A stretch of DNA of 33,277 bases, taken from a virus. The notes beneath the pieces are model-generated. The model did no database searches, was not told where the DNA came from, and was given only the letters and a program-made list of their open reading frames with translations. The stretch lies in the IMG/VR virus record IMGVR_UViG_3300021479_000051, positions 1 through 33,277 of that record. One strand, given 5' to 3'. Below are positions 16,818 to 24,698 of the stretch, one piece after another; the stretch's first letter is position 1, and each line of letters begins with the position of its first letter. A program made the position numbers and the translations under genes.

Positions 16818-19800
16818 CACTGCCTTTCCCGCCCGGCAGTGAGTGCTGCCAGGACGAGGGGGAGATCCGCCAGCAATTCGGCCCGGACGGCAGGGTTGCC
16901 CTCCAGGTGACCGGTGTCCCACCAGGCGAGGGACTCGAACGCGTCGCCGTCGGGGTCATCCGGATTCATGACGTCGTCCCGGCTGTCCCCGATCTGGACG
17001 TCGTCCTCAGTAGGAACTTCGTAGACGAATCCACGGTATTTGCCGTTGGAGGACAGCCATTTGCCTTTCAGGCGTCCGTCGGGCAGGTGCAGGCCCGTCT
17101 CCTCCTGCCACTCCCGCACCGCGCCCATCACCGGGGACTCGGACTCCTCCAGGCAGCCGCCCGGGAACTCCCAGGTGCCCGCTGCCGGGTCCGGCGGAGT
17201 CGTACCGACCTTGTCCGAAACACTCTCGCCGTCATCGTGACTGATGGAGCCATCCGCATGGGACCACCAGTCACCGCCATCCATGCCCCAGGCCAGCTGC
17301 GTACCGCACGGGCACGTAACTGGACCAGCAGCCCGCTGGAGCATCAGGACACGCCCCGAATCCGCCGCCCGTACAGCGATACCCGAAGCGATAGGACCCT
17401 GCGGCCCGAAACGCTTCGCAACATCGCCGCCGTTCCCCGGATCCCAGGCGTCGCACACGTCACTGGACCGGATCGTGCCTTCAACCAGCGAGCAGCCGTC
17501 CGGGGCGAGGAACATGGAGCACGTCCCGCAGCTCTTCCCCGGCTCGGTGGCCTGCCGGTAGTCCACCGACTCCGGGGAGACCTTCTCCCGCTTGTTCGCC
17601 GGATCCGATCCCTTGTGGAACTGGTGGGTGTGCGTCTCGAACCACGGCCCGTCCTGGGAATGCACCCGGCCGATGTACACCAGCGCCGGACGCCCCAACT
17701 CCTTGTACGCCAGAGCTCGGTGATGCCCGTCGACCACGTCGACCGTCGGATCACCCGGCTCCAGCACCGTCACCGACGGCTTCGGCAGGTCGCCCGACTC
17801 GATCCGCTCCTTGAAGTCGTCGACCTTGGCCTGCTGGTGGTGCGCCGCCCAGTGCTCCTCATTGCTGTAGTTCACGAGCTCGTGCGGAAGACTCACCGGG
17901 CCGGTCCAGCGGGCCTTTTTGATCCACTGGATGGATTCCGGCGGAAAATTCTTCAGCATCTGCTCGTACACCACATCGGCGGACACCGTCGGGTGCACCG
18001 GCATATGGATCTCGGACTTCGCCGTCTGAATGCCCTCGGCGTCATGCGGGAATTTCGTGAAACCCCCGCCACCGGCCGGATTGCTCCACCAGTCGGGCTT
18101 GTCCGGGTCCGGATCCGCCCAGAACTCCTGACCGTTGTCCATGACCCGCCGCATACGCCGCGAGACGTCGATCGCGGTCTCCACGTCCAGTCCCTTGGCC
18201 ATGTACTCCGCAATACGGGCCAGCACGTCGTTGCCGATGTGCTTGGCCTCCCAAGAAGTGATCAGGCGGCCTTTTTTGACGTGCCGGGACAGGGCCTCGA
18301 ACTCGGACTGCACCGCCCGGTCCTGCGCCTCGCCCTTGGCGGCACGGGACGCACGCGGACGCTTGGCACCGGCCGCCGCGACGTCGTGCGCCGGTGTCTG
18401 GGCACTCGGCTTCGTGCCCGTGGCCGGTTTCGCGCCAGCAGCTGGCTTTGCGGCCGGTTTCGCAGCAGCCGGAGCAGGTTTCGCCGCTGGTTTGGCCGCC
18501 GCAGCTCCTGCAGCCGGTTTTGCGGCCGAGGGGGACGGCTTCGTGCCCGCAGGGGCGACCCCCGGAACCTCCGGAGGGACCACCGCAGGCGTCTCCGTGA
18601 GACTCGGAGCACGCGAAGCACCCGCAGGCAGCGGCGCGAACTCCGGACCCTGGAGATTGTTCGTCCGCTGCGCCTCCACCGCCTCCTGGAGCGGGAACCA
18701 GCCCTGCGGCGTCGCCCACCCCGGGTCCGAGGTCTCCGGAAGACCCCACGGCTGCAACTTCAGCTCCGAGCGCGCCTCGTCGATGGACCGCAGGCCCGCA
18801 CCCACCTGCTGGGTCAGCAGCTTCGTGAGAACTTCCTCGTCTTTCTCCTCCTGCGTCCCCTCGAACACGAACCGCATGTCGTCCTGCTTGCAGATCACCT
18901 GGAGGATGTAATCCATGATGTCCGCGATGAACGTCAGCGTCGGCTTCGTCGCCTTGCGCGCCTGGACGTCCTGCGACATCTTCGCCATCTGGTGCGCGGC
19001 ACCCGGCGAGGTCGTCGTGGACACCTTCGGCATGATGCCCAGCTCCATCGGCTGCACATCAAAAGCCATGCACACCTGATTCATGACCACTTCGTCGAAC
19101 TGGTCCGCCAACTGCTGCTCACGCTGCGGCATCACCTTCGAGTCCGAGGGAAGGACAATGATCTTGTGCTTCCACGCCGGGTCACCGGCAATCGCGTTCA
19201 GCGCGTCCTGCAACTCACGGATCTGGTTCGGCGTCATGTTCGAATTCACGCCGCCCGGGCTCACGTACACCGCCGGAACCGTACCCTCACGGAAATAATC
19301 CAGCTGGTAGCCTTGCTTCTGCAAACCCGACATCACCGGGATCAGAGCACGCTCGATCGGCGGGAAACCGTACGGAGTCCACCGGCGCGGAACCATCGGC
19401 AGGTACAGCAGCTGGTTCGCGTGCCAGGAATTGACCTCCGCACCCTTCAGATTCCCGTTCGCGATGTCCCGCTCCGTCAGAAGCGTCATGAAATCCGAAC
19501 GTGGCACCCCGTACAGGTACTGCTGGTACGCCGCAGCCGGAGGACGCGGCCGGGCACCGTGCATGTCCAGCAGGGGCCGGATCGTCGGACCGTTGATCAG
19601 CGAAATCGAGTCCAGATTCGACCCCAGCAGACCCTTCTTGCTGGAACGGTCCCACTTCGAGCGGAACAGCAGCGACAGGGCGTCGAAAACGAAAATCTCC
19701 TCCAGGAACGCGTCGATGAACGAGTCCCACGAGAAATAGTCCGGGTCCGGGCCGGACTGGAAGAACTTCATCGCCTCCTGGCGGCGCTCCCCGAAGTCCT

Positions 19801-20299
19801 TCATGTCATCGTGCGACCCCCGCATCGCCTTCGCGGCGTCATGGGTGGGCATGATGTCCCAGTCGATGCCACGGATCTCGTTCTTCCGCAGCTGAATACA
19901 CGCACGCGCCACCGAATACAGGTCCGCCAGCGAGCGCAGCGTGTTGAAGTCAGCGAGCTTGATGCCCTCCGAGCCGGGGGTGCCCGTCGGGAGGTTCCAG
20001 CCCACCTGGTACTCGTACAGGCGCGCGTCCGGGAAGTCCGAACCCGGCTCCGGGGCATCCACCGGCACGGGGAGGATCGGCGAGAACGGCCCGAACGCGC
20101 CGTTGATGAAGTCATCGGCCGGACGCGGCAGATACGAGCGGTACGCGTTCGTCCAGGACCCGTCCTGGCCCCCCGTGTCCAGCTGCCGCGCCATCGGCGA
20201 CACCGAACCGATGTACCCGTTCCCGGAACCCTGCGCCGAGGGGCTCTGCTGCTGACGGATCGCCTTCGCGCTGGAAATAATGGAACCGCGACCGGACAT
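16817..20299 (-). CDS. Portal protein fused to ParB-like and Nudix hydrolase domains
   Basis: This 1160-residue protein is about twice the usual portal length. Residues about 90-560 are an HK97-type portal: helical wing, FLEEIFVFDALSLLF, the YLPMVPRRWTPYGFPPIERA segment and a C-terminal crown with LKLQPWGLPE. Residues 585-640 are an AAKPAAKPA linker. Residues about 840-880 contain TVDVVDGHHRALAYKELG, as in ParB-like domains. Two Cys-rich segments follow (CGTC at 924-927 and CPCG at 996-999). Residues 970-1155 are a Nudix fold with a full Nudix box at 1048-1070 (GCLEESE, then REWQEETGL). The frame is uninterrupted and starts at ATG 20299. The portal role is sure; the roles of the fused domains are unknown. 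Confidence 0.92.
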   Translation of the reverse strand: MSGRGSIISSAKAIRQQQSPSAQGSGNGYIGSVSPMARQLDTGGQDGSWTNAYRSYLPRPADDFINGAFGPFSPILPVPVDAPEPGSDFPDARLYEYQVGWNLPTGTPGSEGIKLADFNTLRSLADLYSVARACIQLRKNEIRGIDWDIMPTHDAAKAMRGSHDDMKDFGERRQEAMKFFQSGPDPDYFSWDSFIDAFLEEIFVFDALSLLFRSKWDRSSKKGLLGSNLDSISLINGPTIRPLLDMHGARPRPPAAAYQQYLYGVPRSDFMTLLTERDIANGNLKGAEVNSWHANQLLYLPMVPRRWTPYGFPPIERALIPVMSGLQKQGYQLDYFREGTVPAVYVSPGGVNSNMTPNQIRELQDALNAIAGDPAWKHKIIVLPSDSKVMPQREQQLADQFDEVVMNQVCMAFDVQPMELGIMPKVSTTTSPGAAHQMAKMSQDVQARKATKPTLTFIADIMDYILQVICKQDDMRFVFEGTQEEKDEEVLTKLLTQQVGAGLRSIDEARSELKLQPWGLPETSDPGWATPQGWFPLQEAVEAQRTNNLQGPEFAPLPAGASRAPSLTETPAVVPPEVPGVAPAGTKPSPSAAKPAAGAAAAKPAAKPAPAAAKPAAKPAAGAKPATGTKPSAQTPAHDVAAAGAKRPRASRAAKGEAQDRAVQSEFEALSRHVKKGRLITSWEAKHIGNDVLARIAEYMAKGLDVETAIDVSRRMRRVMDNGQEFWADPDPDKPDWWSNPAGGGGFTKFPHDAEGIQTAKSEIHMPVHPTVSADVVYEQMLKNFPPESIQWIKKARWTGPVSLPHELVNYSNEEHWAAHHQQAKVDDFKERIESGDLPKPSVTVLEPGDPTVDVVDGHHRALAYKELGRPALVYIGRVHSQDGPWFETHTHQFHKGSDPANKREKVSPESVDYRQATEPGKSCGTCSMFLAPDGCSLVEGTIRSSDVCDAWDPGNGGDVAKRFGPQGPIASGIAVRAADSGRVLMLQRAAGPVTCPCGTQLAWGMDGGDWWSHADGSISHDDGESVSDKVGTTPPDPAAGTWEFPGGCLEESESPVMGAVREWQEETGLHLPDGRLKGKWLSSNGKYRGFVYEVPTEDDVQIGDSRDDVMNPDDPDGDAFESLAWWDTGHLEGNPAVRAELLADLPLVLAALTAGRERQ

Positions 20300-20319
20300 G
20301 CGCGCACCCCCCTCTGTCT

Positions 20320-20676
20320 CTACGGCTGAGTCGTGTAATGCGTCAACGAGGAAAGATCAACCGTCCCCGTACCCGTCGGCTTGACCCAGTAGACCGAACG
20401 CGTCATCACCGGGGAACTCGGACTCAGCAGAAGCTGCTCCACCACCGCGTACGACCACCCGGCAGGCAGCACCCCCGCCGTATCCGTCGGCAGCAGATGC
20501 ACCGAGAACGTACCCCCCGCAATCGGCACCACCAACGGCACCGGACCCACAATCACTGAACCCGAGGCATTCAAAAGCTCCGACGTCGGCGTGATCGTCA
20601 ACTCCCCCCGCACACCCGTCCCCCCGGAACTGTCGTAGAACGTACCCGTCAGCGTGCACGTCGCCGGAAAAGCCAT
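20320..20676 (-). CDS. Fibre-type structural protein
   Basis: This 118-residue protein starts at the ATG at 20676 behind an AGGGGG sequence. It has the layout G-F-Y-D ... ELTITPTS ... GGTFSVHLLPTDTAGVLPAG ... WSYAVVEQL ... YWVKP ... VDLSSL, which is the pattern of small beta domains found at the N-terminus of tail or head fibres in actinophages. It lies immediately upstream of the portal gene. A structural role is inferred; whether it is on head, neck or tail is not visible. Confidence 0.72.
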   Translation of the reverse strand: MAFPATCTLTGTFYDSSGGTGVRGELTITPTSELLNASGSVIVGPVPLVVPIAGGTFSVHLLPTDTAGVLPAGWSYAVVEQLLLSPSSPVMTRSVYWVKPTGTGTVDLSSLTHYTTQP

Positions 20677-20699
20677 GACACCCCCTCGGGTACAGACAG

Positions 20700-21065
20700 C
20701 TACATGCCCAGATCGAGAACGATCAGCCCTGCGGACGTCATCGTGGTACCCGCATTGAACGCATACGCCTCGTACGCCACCGTATGACTGCCCGAACTCA
20801 GAACCGTCTGCGTACTGAGCGACAGTCCCGAGGCGCTCCCGAGAAGCTGCACACCGTCCACGGTGAGCGACACCTGCGTAGCCATGTCGTCCGTGGAACT
20901 GGCATTCACGAAGAACGCCACCGTGTGACCCGACCCCGTCACCGTGATCGGGTCCGAGGCGAGCAGCGACGTGACAGCATTCTGCGTCAGGGAGATGTTC
21001 GTCAGAGCACTCGCGGCCAAAGACATGGTCGACGCCGGAACCGCCACACCCACCACCCCCGTCAC
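20700..21065 (-). CDS. Beta-rich hypothetical virion protein
   Basis: This 121-residue protein starts with a GTG at 21065 that overlaps the upstream TGA (GTGA). No separate Shine-Dalgarno is visible, so coupling is likely. The sequence is a Ser/Thr/Val-rich beta domain, with VSLTVDGVQLLGSAS and SSGSHTVAYEAYAFNAG resembling immunoglobulin-like or jelly-roll accessory domains. It lies in a block of three fibre-like genes. Confidence 0.68.
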   Translation of the reverse strand: MTGVVGVAVPASTMSLAASALTNISLTQNAVTSLLASDPITVTGSGHTVAFFVNASSTDDMATQVSLTVDGVQLLGSASGLSLSTQTVLSSGSHTVAYEAYAFNAGTTMTSAGLIVLDLGM

Positions 21066-22141
21066 GGGAAAACGAAACGGTTGGCACGAACAATCGCAGC
21101 CGTATTGCCGTTCTGCAAACTCGTACACGCCCGGGTCATGACCACCCAGGCCAGCAGCGCCGCCGTACCGTCCAGATCCGGATTCAGCACAAACGTCTCC
21201 ATGCCGATCGCCAGCTGGGCCGCCGCAAGACTGGCGTACTGCGCCTGCCCGTACTGCACCACACACTGGGCACCCGCAACCCCCGTCGGCACCAGGTACA
21301 CGCGCTGGATCGTCGACGCCTGCGGATTACCGCCGACAACCGTGACCACCCCGCCGCTGTCGTAGTGCACCGGATCGAGCACCGACACCGGAGAAGCCTC
21401 GGAACCGGCCGCCTGCGTCGCGTACGCCACCACCATCGGAGCCTCGGCAGGATTGCTGATGTAGTGCACCTCGTTGGGGCCGTTCACATACCCCGCCGAC
21501 GGGTTGAACGTCACACCCGCCGTCTTGTTCACACCCAGATTGGCACCGTTCGCGCTGACCACATTGCCCGCCGCCGGAGGAGCCACGAACGGTCCCAGCT
21601 CGTACAGCAGGTCGTACAGCTGCAACGTGCCCTGCGGAATGTACGTGGGAGCCGGAGTCACCGTCGTAATCACACCACCCGAACAGGTGACCGCCCCCAG
21701 CTGGAGAACCTGACGGCGCTGCACATGCTGAGGACGCGTCGTCTGCAAGAACACACGCCCCGTCGCATCCACCAGGACCCAGTTCACCGCACTCGCCAAC
21801 TGGCCCGCAGTCAGCACCACCGTCTGGGTCTTCGCGAAAGCAACAGGTATGACCTTCGGGGCGTTGAAATTCGTCACATAGTCGACGATCTTCCCCTGCC
21901 CGGCCGTGATACTGACCGAGGTGGAGGACGCCTGGGACAGCAGCATTCCGCCGATCAGGCCCGTCGTCGCGTTCGGCAGCGCAAAACGCTGGAGCGCACC
22001 CCACTGCCCGGCCTGCTTCGGACCGTAGAACGTGTTGTTGTCGTTCTGGTCGATGAAGTAGTCCCCGTCGAAACCCAGATTGCCCGGAGGAACACCGACA
22101 CCCGTCCGGACCGTGGGCCCGGTGTGGAAAGGTGTGGTCAT
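21062..22141 (-). CDS. Fibre-like virion protein
   Basis: This 359-residue protein starts with ATG at 22141 behind GGAG. Residues 20-50 (FDGDYFIDQNDNNTFYGPK, then QAGQWG) match a GDxYID...YGPK...W motif common near the N-terminus of phage fibres and adsorption proteins. The remainder is beta-rich with a central segment (YDLLYELGPFVAPP) and ends in a predicted helix. It lies between the terminase block and the portal, which is unusual for tail fibres, so a head or neck fibre is a plausible alternative. Confidence 0.72.
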   Translation of the reverse strand: MTTPFHTGPTVRTGVGVPPGNLGFDGDYFIDQNDNNTFYGPKQAGQWGALQRFALPNATTGLIGGMLLSQASSTSVSITAGQGKIVDYVTNFNAPKVIPVAFAKTQTVVLTAGQLASAVNWVLVDATGRVFLQTTRPQHVQRRQVLQLGAVTCSGGVITTVTPAPTYIPQGTLQLYDLLYELGPFVAPPAAGNVVSANGANLGVNKTAGVTFNPSAGYVNGPNEVHYISNPAEAPMVVAYATQAAGSEASPVSVLDPVHYDSGGVVTVVGGNPQASTIQRVYLVPTGVAGAQCVVQYGQAQYASLAAAQLAIGMETFVLNPDLDGTAALLAWVVMTRACTSLQNGNTAAIVRANRFVFP

Positions 22142-22164
22142 ATACTCCAGACAGTCACAGGAAA

Positions 22165-22407
22165 CTATTCGGCCCGAGACTCATCCTGGGGGCAGCGGCA
22201 GAACACGCCGCCGACGGGGTAATCGAAACGGCGGATGGGCGGCGGATCCGCACCGTCCGCAGGCACCGGAACCGGCAGGATCGGCATGACCGGACCCCAC
22301 GGGGAGTCAGGCAGCTCCACGGGGACCGGAAGAATTGACGAGAAAGGACCAAAGGAGACCCCATCGGGGTGCTCCGACGGATGGCAGTGTGGGCAGATGC
22401 TACACAT
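22165..22407 (-). CDS. Small Pro-rich protein with repeated ILPVPV motif
   Basis: This 80-residue protein starts at an ATG at 22407 that overlaps the previous stop (ATGTGTAG). It has N-terminal CSICPHCH, C-terminal FCRC, and two copies of the peptide GPxxxILPVPV at residues 20-30 and 38-48. The same peptide occurs once near the N-terminus of the portal (residues 70-80). The rest is Pro/Asp-rich and probably unfolded. It may be a portal-associated factor. No family is recognised. Confidence 0.7.
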   Translation of the reverse strand: MCSICPHCHPSEHPDGVSFGPFSSILPVPVELPDSPWGPVMPILPVPVPADGADPPPIRRFDYPVGGVFCRCPQDESRAE

Positions 22408-22687
22408 CGCCGGAATCCTCTTCGTCGTCCCACACATCCTGCGGGAACACCACACTCGCCTCCCAGTCGCCGTTCGGCCAGAACTCCACCGAGGCAACCG
22501 TCTCCCCGTTCGGATTCCACTCGATCCGCCGGATCCGGGGGCACGGCTGCAACTGTGCGGGCAACGCGTGCACCCGCACATGAATCCCGCCGCAGTACCA
22601 GCACGCCGAAACCCCGTCCGCCTCACCCGAGAAGATCAGCCGCGCCTCGGCCTTCTCCTCCGGTGACAGGTCGTGCTCACTCAGCAT
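22400..22687 (-). CDS. Small hypothetical protein with CxxC motif
   Basis: This 95-residue protein starts at the ATG at 22687 and overlaps its upstream neighbour by 11 nt. It begins MLSEHDLSPEEKAEARLIFS (helical), then has ACWYCGGIHVRVHALP with a CxxC pair and nearby His, then WNPNGETVASVEFWPNGDWE, a beta region, and an acidic end. It may bind zinc. The overlaps on both sides support its reality. Function unknown. Confidence 0.72.
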   Translation of the reverse strand: MLSEHDLSPEEKAEARLIFSGEADGVSACWYCGGIHVRVHALPAQLQPCPRIRRIEWNPNGETVASVEFWPNGDWEASVVFPQDVWDDEEDSGDV

Positions 22688-22838
22688 CGTAGCCGCCGTC
22701 CAGCAGTGAACCCACCAGCGTCACTGTCGCCTCCCGCTCCGCCACTGCATCCAACGGCAGCACAAACGGCCCCGCCTGCTGCACGTCACAACCGACAACA
22801 AACGGATGCTCGTCAGCAGACTCGACACGGATCCTCAC
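22677..22838 (-). CDS. Short hypothetical protein
   Basis: This 53-residue frame starts with GTG at 22838 overlapping the upstream stop (GTGA) and ends 11 nt inside the next gene. The product begins MRIRVESADEHPFVVGCDVQ and ends in acidic YDAE. It fills the only gap between two tightly packed genes, and the overlaps at both ends support translation. It has no recognised family. Confidence 0.6.
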   Translation of the reverse strand: MRIRVESADEHPFVVGCDVQQAGPFVLPLDAVAEREATVTLVGSLLDGGYDAE

Positions 22839-23032
22839 CCTGCCGCCGTCCTGGTCACCACCGGAACCGCCGCATGCGGAACCGCGAACACCGCCTTCTG
22901 CGGAACCTCATCGTCCACGAACACAATATAGTCCGCGTCGATCAGGAACTCCTTCGCCTGCACCACAAACACCGGGGCGGGCGAGGAAGAGGACCAGCCC
23001 TCCGGATAGCACACCACACTGTACGTATTCAC
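22835..23032 (-). CDS. Small hypothetical protein downstream of terminase
   Basis: This 65-residue frame starts with GTG at 23032 overlapping the terminase stop (GTGA), with GGAG five bases upstream. It begins MNTYSVVCYPEGWSSSSPAP, with beta strands FVVQAKEFLIDADYIVFVDD and PQKAVFAVPHAAVP. It may be a small beta-barrel protein. Coupling to terminase suggests co-expression; function unknown. Confidence 0.68.
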   Translation of the reverse strand: MNTYSVVCYPEGWSSSSPAPVFVVQAKEFLIDADYIVFVDDEVPQKAVFAVPHAAVPVVTRTAAG

Positions 23033-24683
23033 GCAGACTCCATCTGATGGTCGAGGATAACCGGCGTCTGACAGAACGGGCACTTCGTACGCGGACCCGC
23101 AGGCGTGCTGGCCATGAAACCACCCGCGCACTTGTGGCACTTCAGCGTCCCGTACGCGTCATGCCACGAACCCGACGCCGTGAACAACGCCATGACCACC
23201 GCATCCGCCTTGTCCGTAGAACGCCCGATGCGCTTGCGGATATCGTCCTTCGACTCCATCTTCAACTTGCCGCCCGACAGCAGTTCCGCAGCACGCGGCG
23301 TCGTCAGATCCGCGAGGAGGTCGTCGTCCGGGGGAAGGCACAGCGTCGGCTTCGGCGTCGCCGACGGATCCAGAAGCTCCCGCACCTTGTGCCACGCCTC
23401 CACCCGCAAATTCGCGAACCCCATCTCCCCCGTCTTGTCCCTGCGCCGGGAAGAATTCGCCGCATTGAACGCATCCGCCTTGAACCCCTGCTCCCGCAGC
23501 CGGTCCAGAACACCCGCACCGATCCCGATCACATCCACAATCGCCGTACGGTCCGGATCCGCCTCCAGCAACCCAGCCACGCGGCCAGACGTGGTCATCG
23601 TATCCTCAAGGGAATACGTGCGGATCTCCGTGACCACATCCCCGTCCCGCAGGGCCAGACACGTCTTGTCCGTACCCTGCCGGGCCACATCCACCCCCAC
23701 CGTCCGCACCCCGGACTGCGCAGGACGGCCCGCCTGATCCCAGACGTGCCAGCGCTCCACCGCCTGCTCCGCCCACGACAGCGGCACCACCGAGTCCTCT
23801 TCACCCGCATAGAACTCGCCCAGAACACGGTTCTGGTACATCGACGAATTCTCGCCCCACTGAATCCGCCGCTGCTCCGCCCACTCCGGAGAAATACGAC
23901 CCGACCGGATCGCGTCATCGAGGGTCACATGCTTCACCGCCCAGTCCTCAAGACCGGGCTTCCGCGACTGGATATCATAGAACCGGCCCTGCGGCGGACC
24001 CGGCGTCGACAAAGCCATCGCATAGCAGTTGCCCGTACCCGAGAAAGCACCCTCACACGCGTTGAAGGTTGTCGCGTCAATAGCCTTCGACTCATCGAAG
24101 CAAAAAAGTAGATCATCCGCGTGCGCTCCCTCAATGAGGGCGGGGTTCGAGGCCGCAGCGGCAAACGCATTGCCGTGGTTCAGTCGCAACGCGAGATTGA
24201 GCATCTCCGAATTCTGGAAAGGCTCGGCACGAATCTTCTCCCACCGGAGCTTGTTCGCCCACTTGCGAATCTCCGGCCACAGATAGTTGATTCCCGTTTC
24301 TTACATGCCCCCGACGGCTGCCCGCCAGGGACATGTAAGATCAGCTGACGCCAAGCGCCAGCCGTGGTCACCACCTTCCAGTCAACCTGTGCGGCATCCC
24401 GGGTAATGGCAAACCAGAGAACCGTGACTGCGGTGATGGTGCTCTTTCCGAGCCCATGCGGCCCCCGGACAGACACACGCTTGTGGTCCCGCAGCATCTC
24501 CAGAATCTCGTCCTGGTAGAACGTCAGGCCGCCGTCTTTGCCCCAGTCGATACAGTCCCGGGCGAAACCCACCGGGTCATGGAAATACTTCTCCACACCC
24601 TGGTTCAATGCAGCGGCACGAGCCTGCAAGTCTTTCAAATACTGGAGGCGCTCCAGCTTCAGTTCCTCAAGAGTCTCAGCCAC
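23029..24683 (-). CDS. Terminase large subunit, interrupted by a 50-nt candidate bypass
   Basis: The ATPase and nuclease that packages phage DNA is encoded here in two frames. The first frame starts with GTG at 24683 (GGAGG upstream) and carries Walker A RGPHGLGKST (73-82), but leaves the conserved path after I115. The second frame resumes with NYLWPEIRKWANKL and carries Walker B LLFCFDE (D180), nuclease acidic residues D315, D367 and D477, and a C-terminal zinc ribbon (499-502, 518-521). Leaving out 24338-24289 gives 534 residues, a normal length. Without skipping, the first frame stops at 24180 after 167 residues. Alternatives are an inactivated gene, two separate proteins with restart at ATG 24204, or assembly error. 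Confidence 0.9.
24289..24338 (-). other. Candidate 50-nt translational bypass (coding gap)
   Basis: Take-off would be AUC (Ile115) at 24341-24339 and landing on a second AUC at 24291-24289, with decoding resuming at AAC (24288-24286). The gap including the landing codon is 50 nt, so frames on the two sides differ. Removing it reunites conserved terminase sequence, WRQLI joined to NYLWPEI. The resumed frame has a TAA inside the gap (24303-24301), so reading simply in that frame is blocked. The size, matched codons and hairpin match T4 gene 60. Bypass itself is inference. Confidence 0.65.
24300..24339 (-). repeat. Inverted repeat forming hairpin in the gap
   Basis: In the mRNA CUUACAUGUCCC (24339-24328) pairs with GGGGCAUGUAAG (24311-24300) over 12 bp, including one G-U pair, around a 16-nt loop that may itself fold through GGC and GCC. 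The first base of the stem is the third base of the take-off codon. The eight outermost pairs are perfect. Confidence 0.9.
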
Positions 24684-24698
24684 AGCACCTCCCCTTGG

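Noticed and set aside
18430-18550. DNA repeats in the Ala/Pro/Lys linker of the portal as a CRISPR-like or mobile repeat
   Set aside because: The repeats are in frame, vary in codon use and encode a flexible linker; they lack regular spacers.
11940-20329. Very long plus-strand open frames opposite capsid, protease and portal genes
   Set aside because: They mirror the codon positions of the minus-strand genes, are Arg/His/Gly-rich with no domains, and lack ribosome binding sites. They are by-products of high G+C codon use.
24180-24290. The frame after the gap as a genuine C-terminus of a short terminase protein
   Set aside because: The residues from 24290 to 24180 are Arg/Ser-rich out-of-frame translation of conserved terminase sequence, so a functional short form seems unlikely, although it would be made if bypass is incomplete.
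24204-24290. Restart at the ATG at 24204 producing a separate nuclease protein
   Set aside because: Conserved sequence (LWPEIRKW onward) lies upstream of this ATG in the same frame, and no Shine-Dalgarno precedes it. It remains a fallback explanation.
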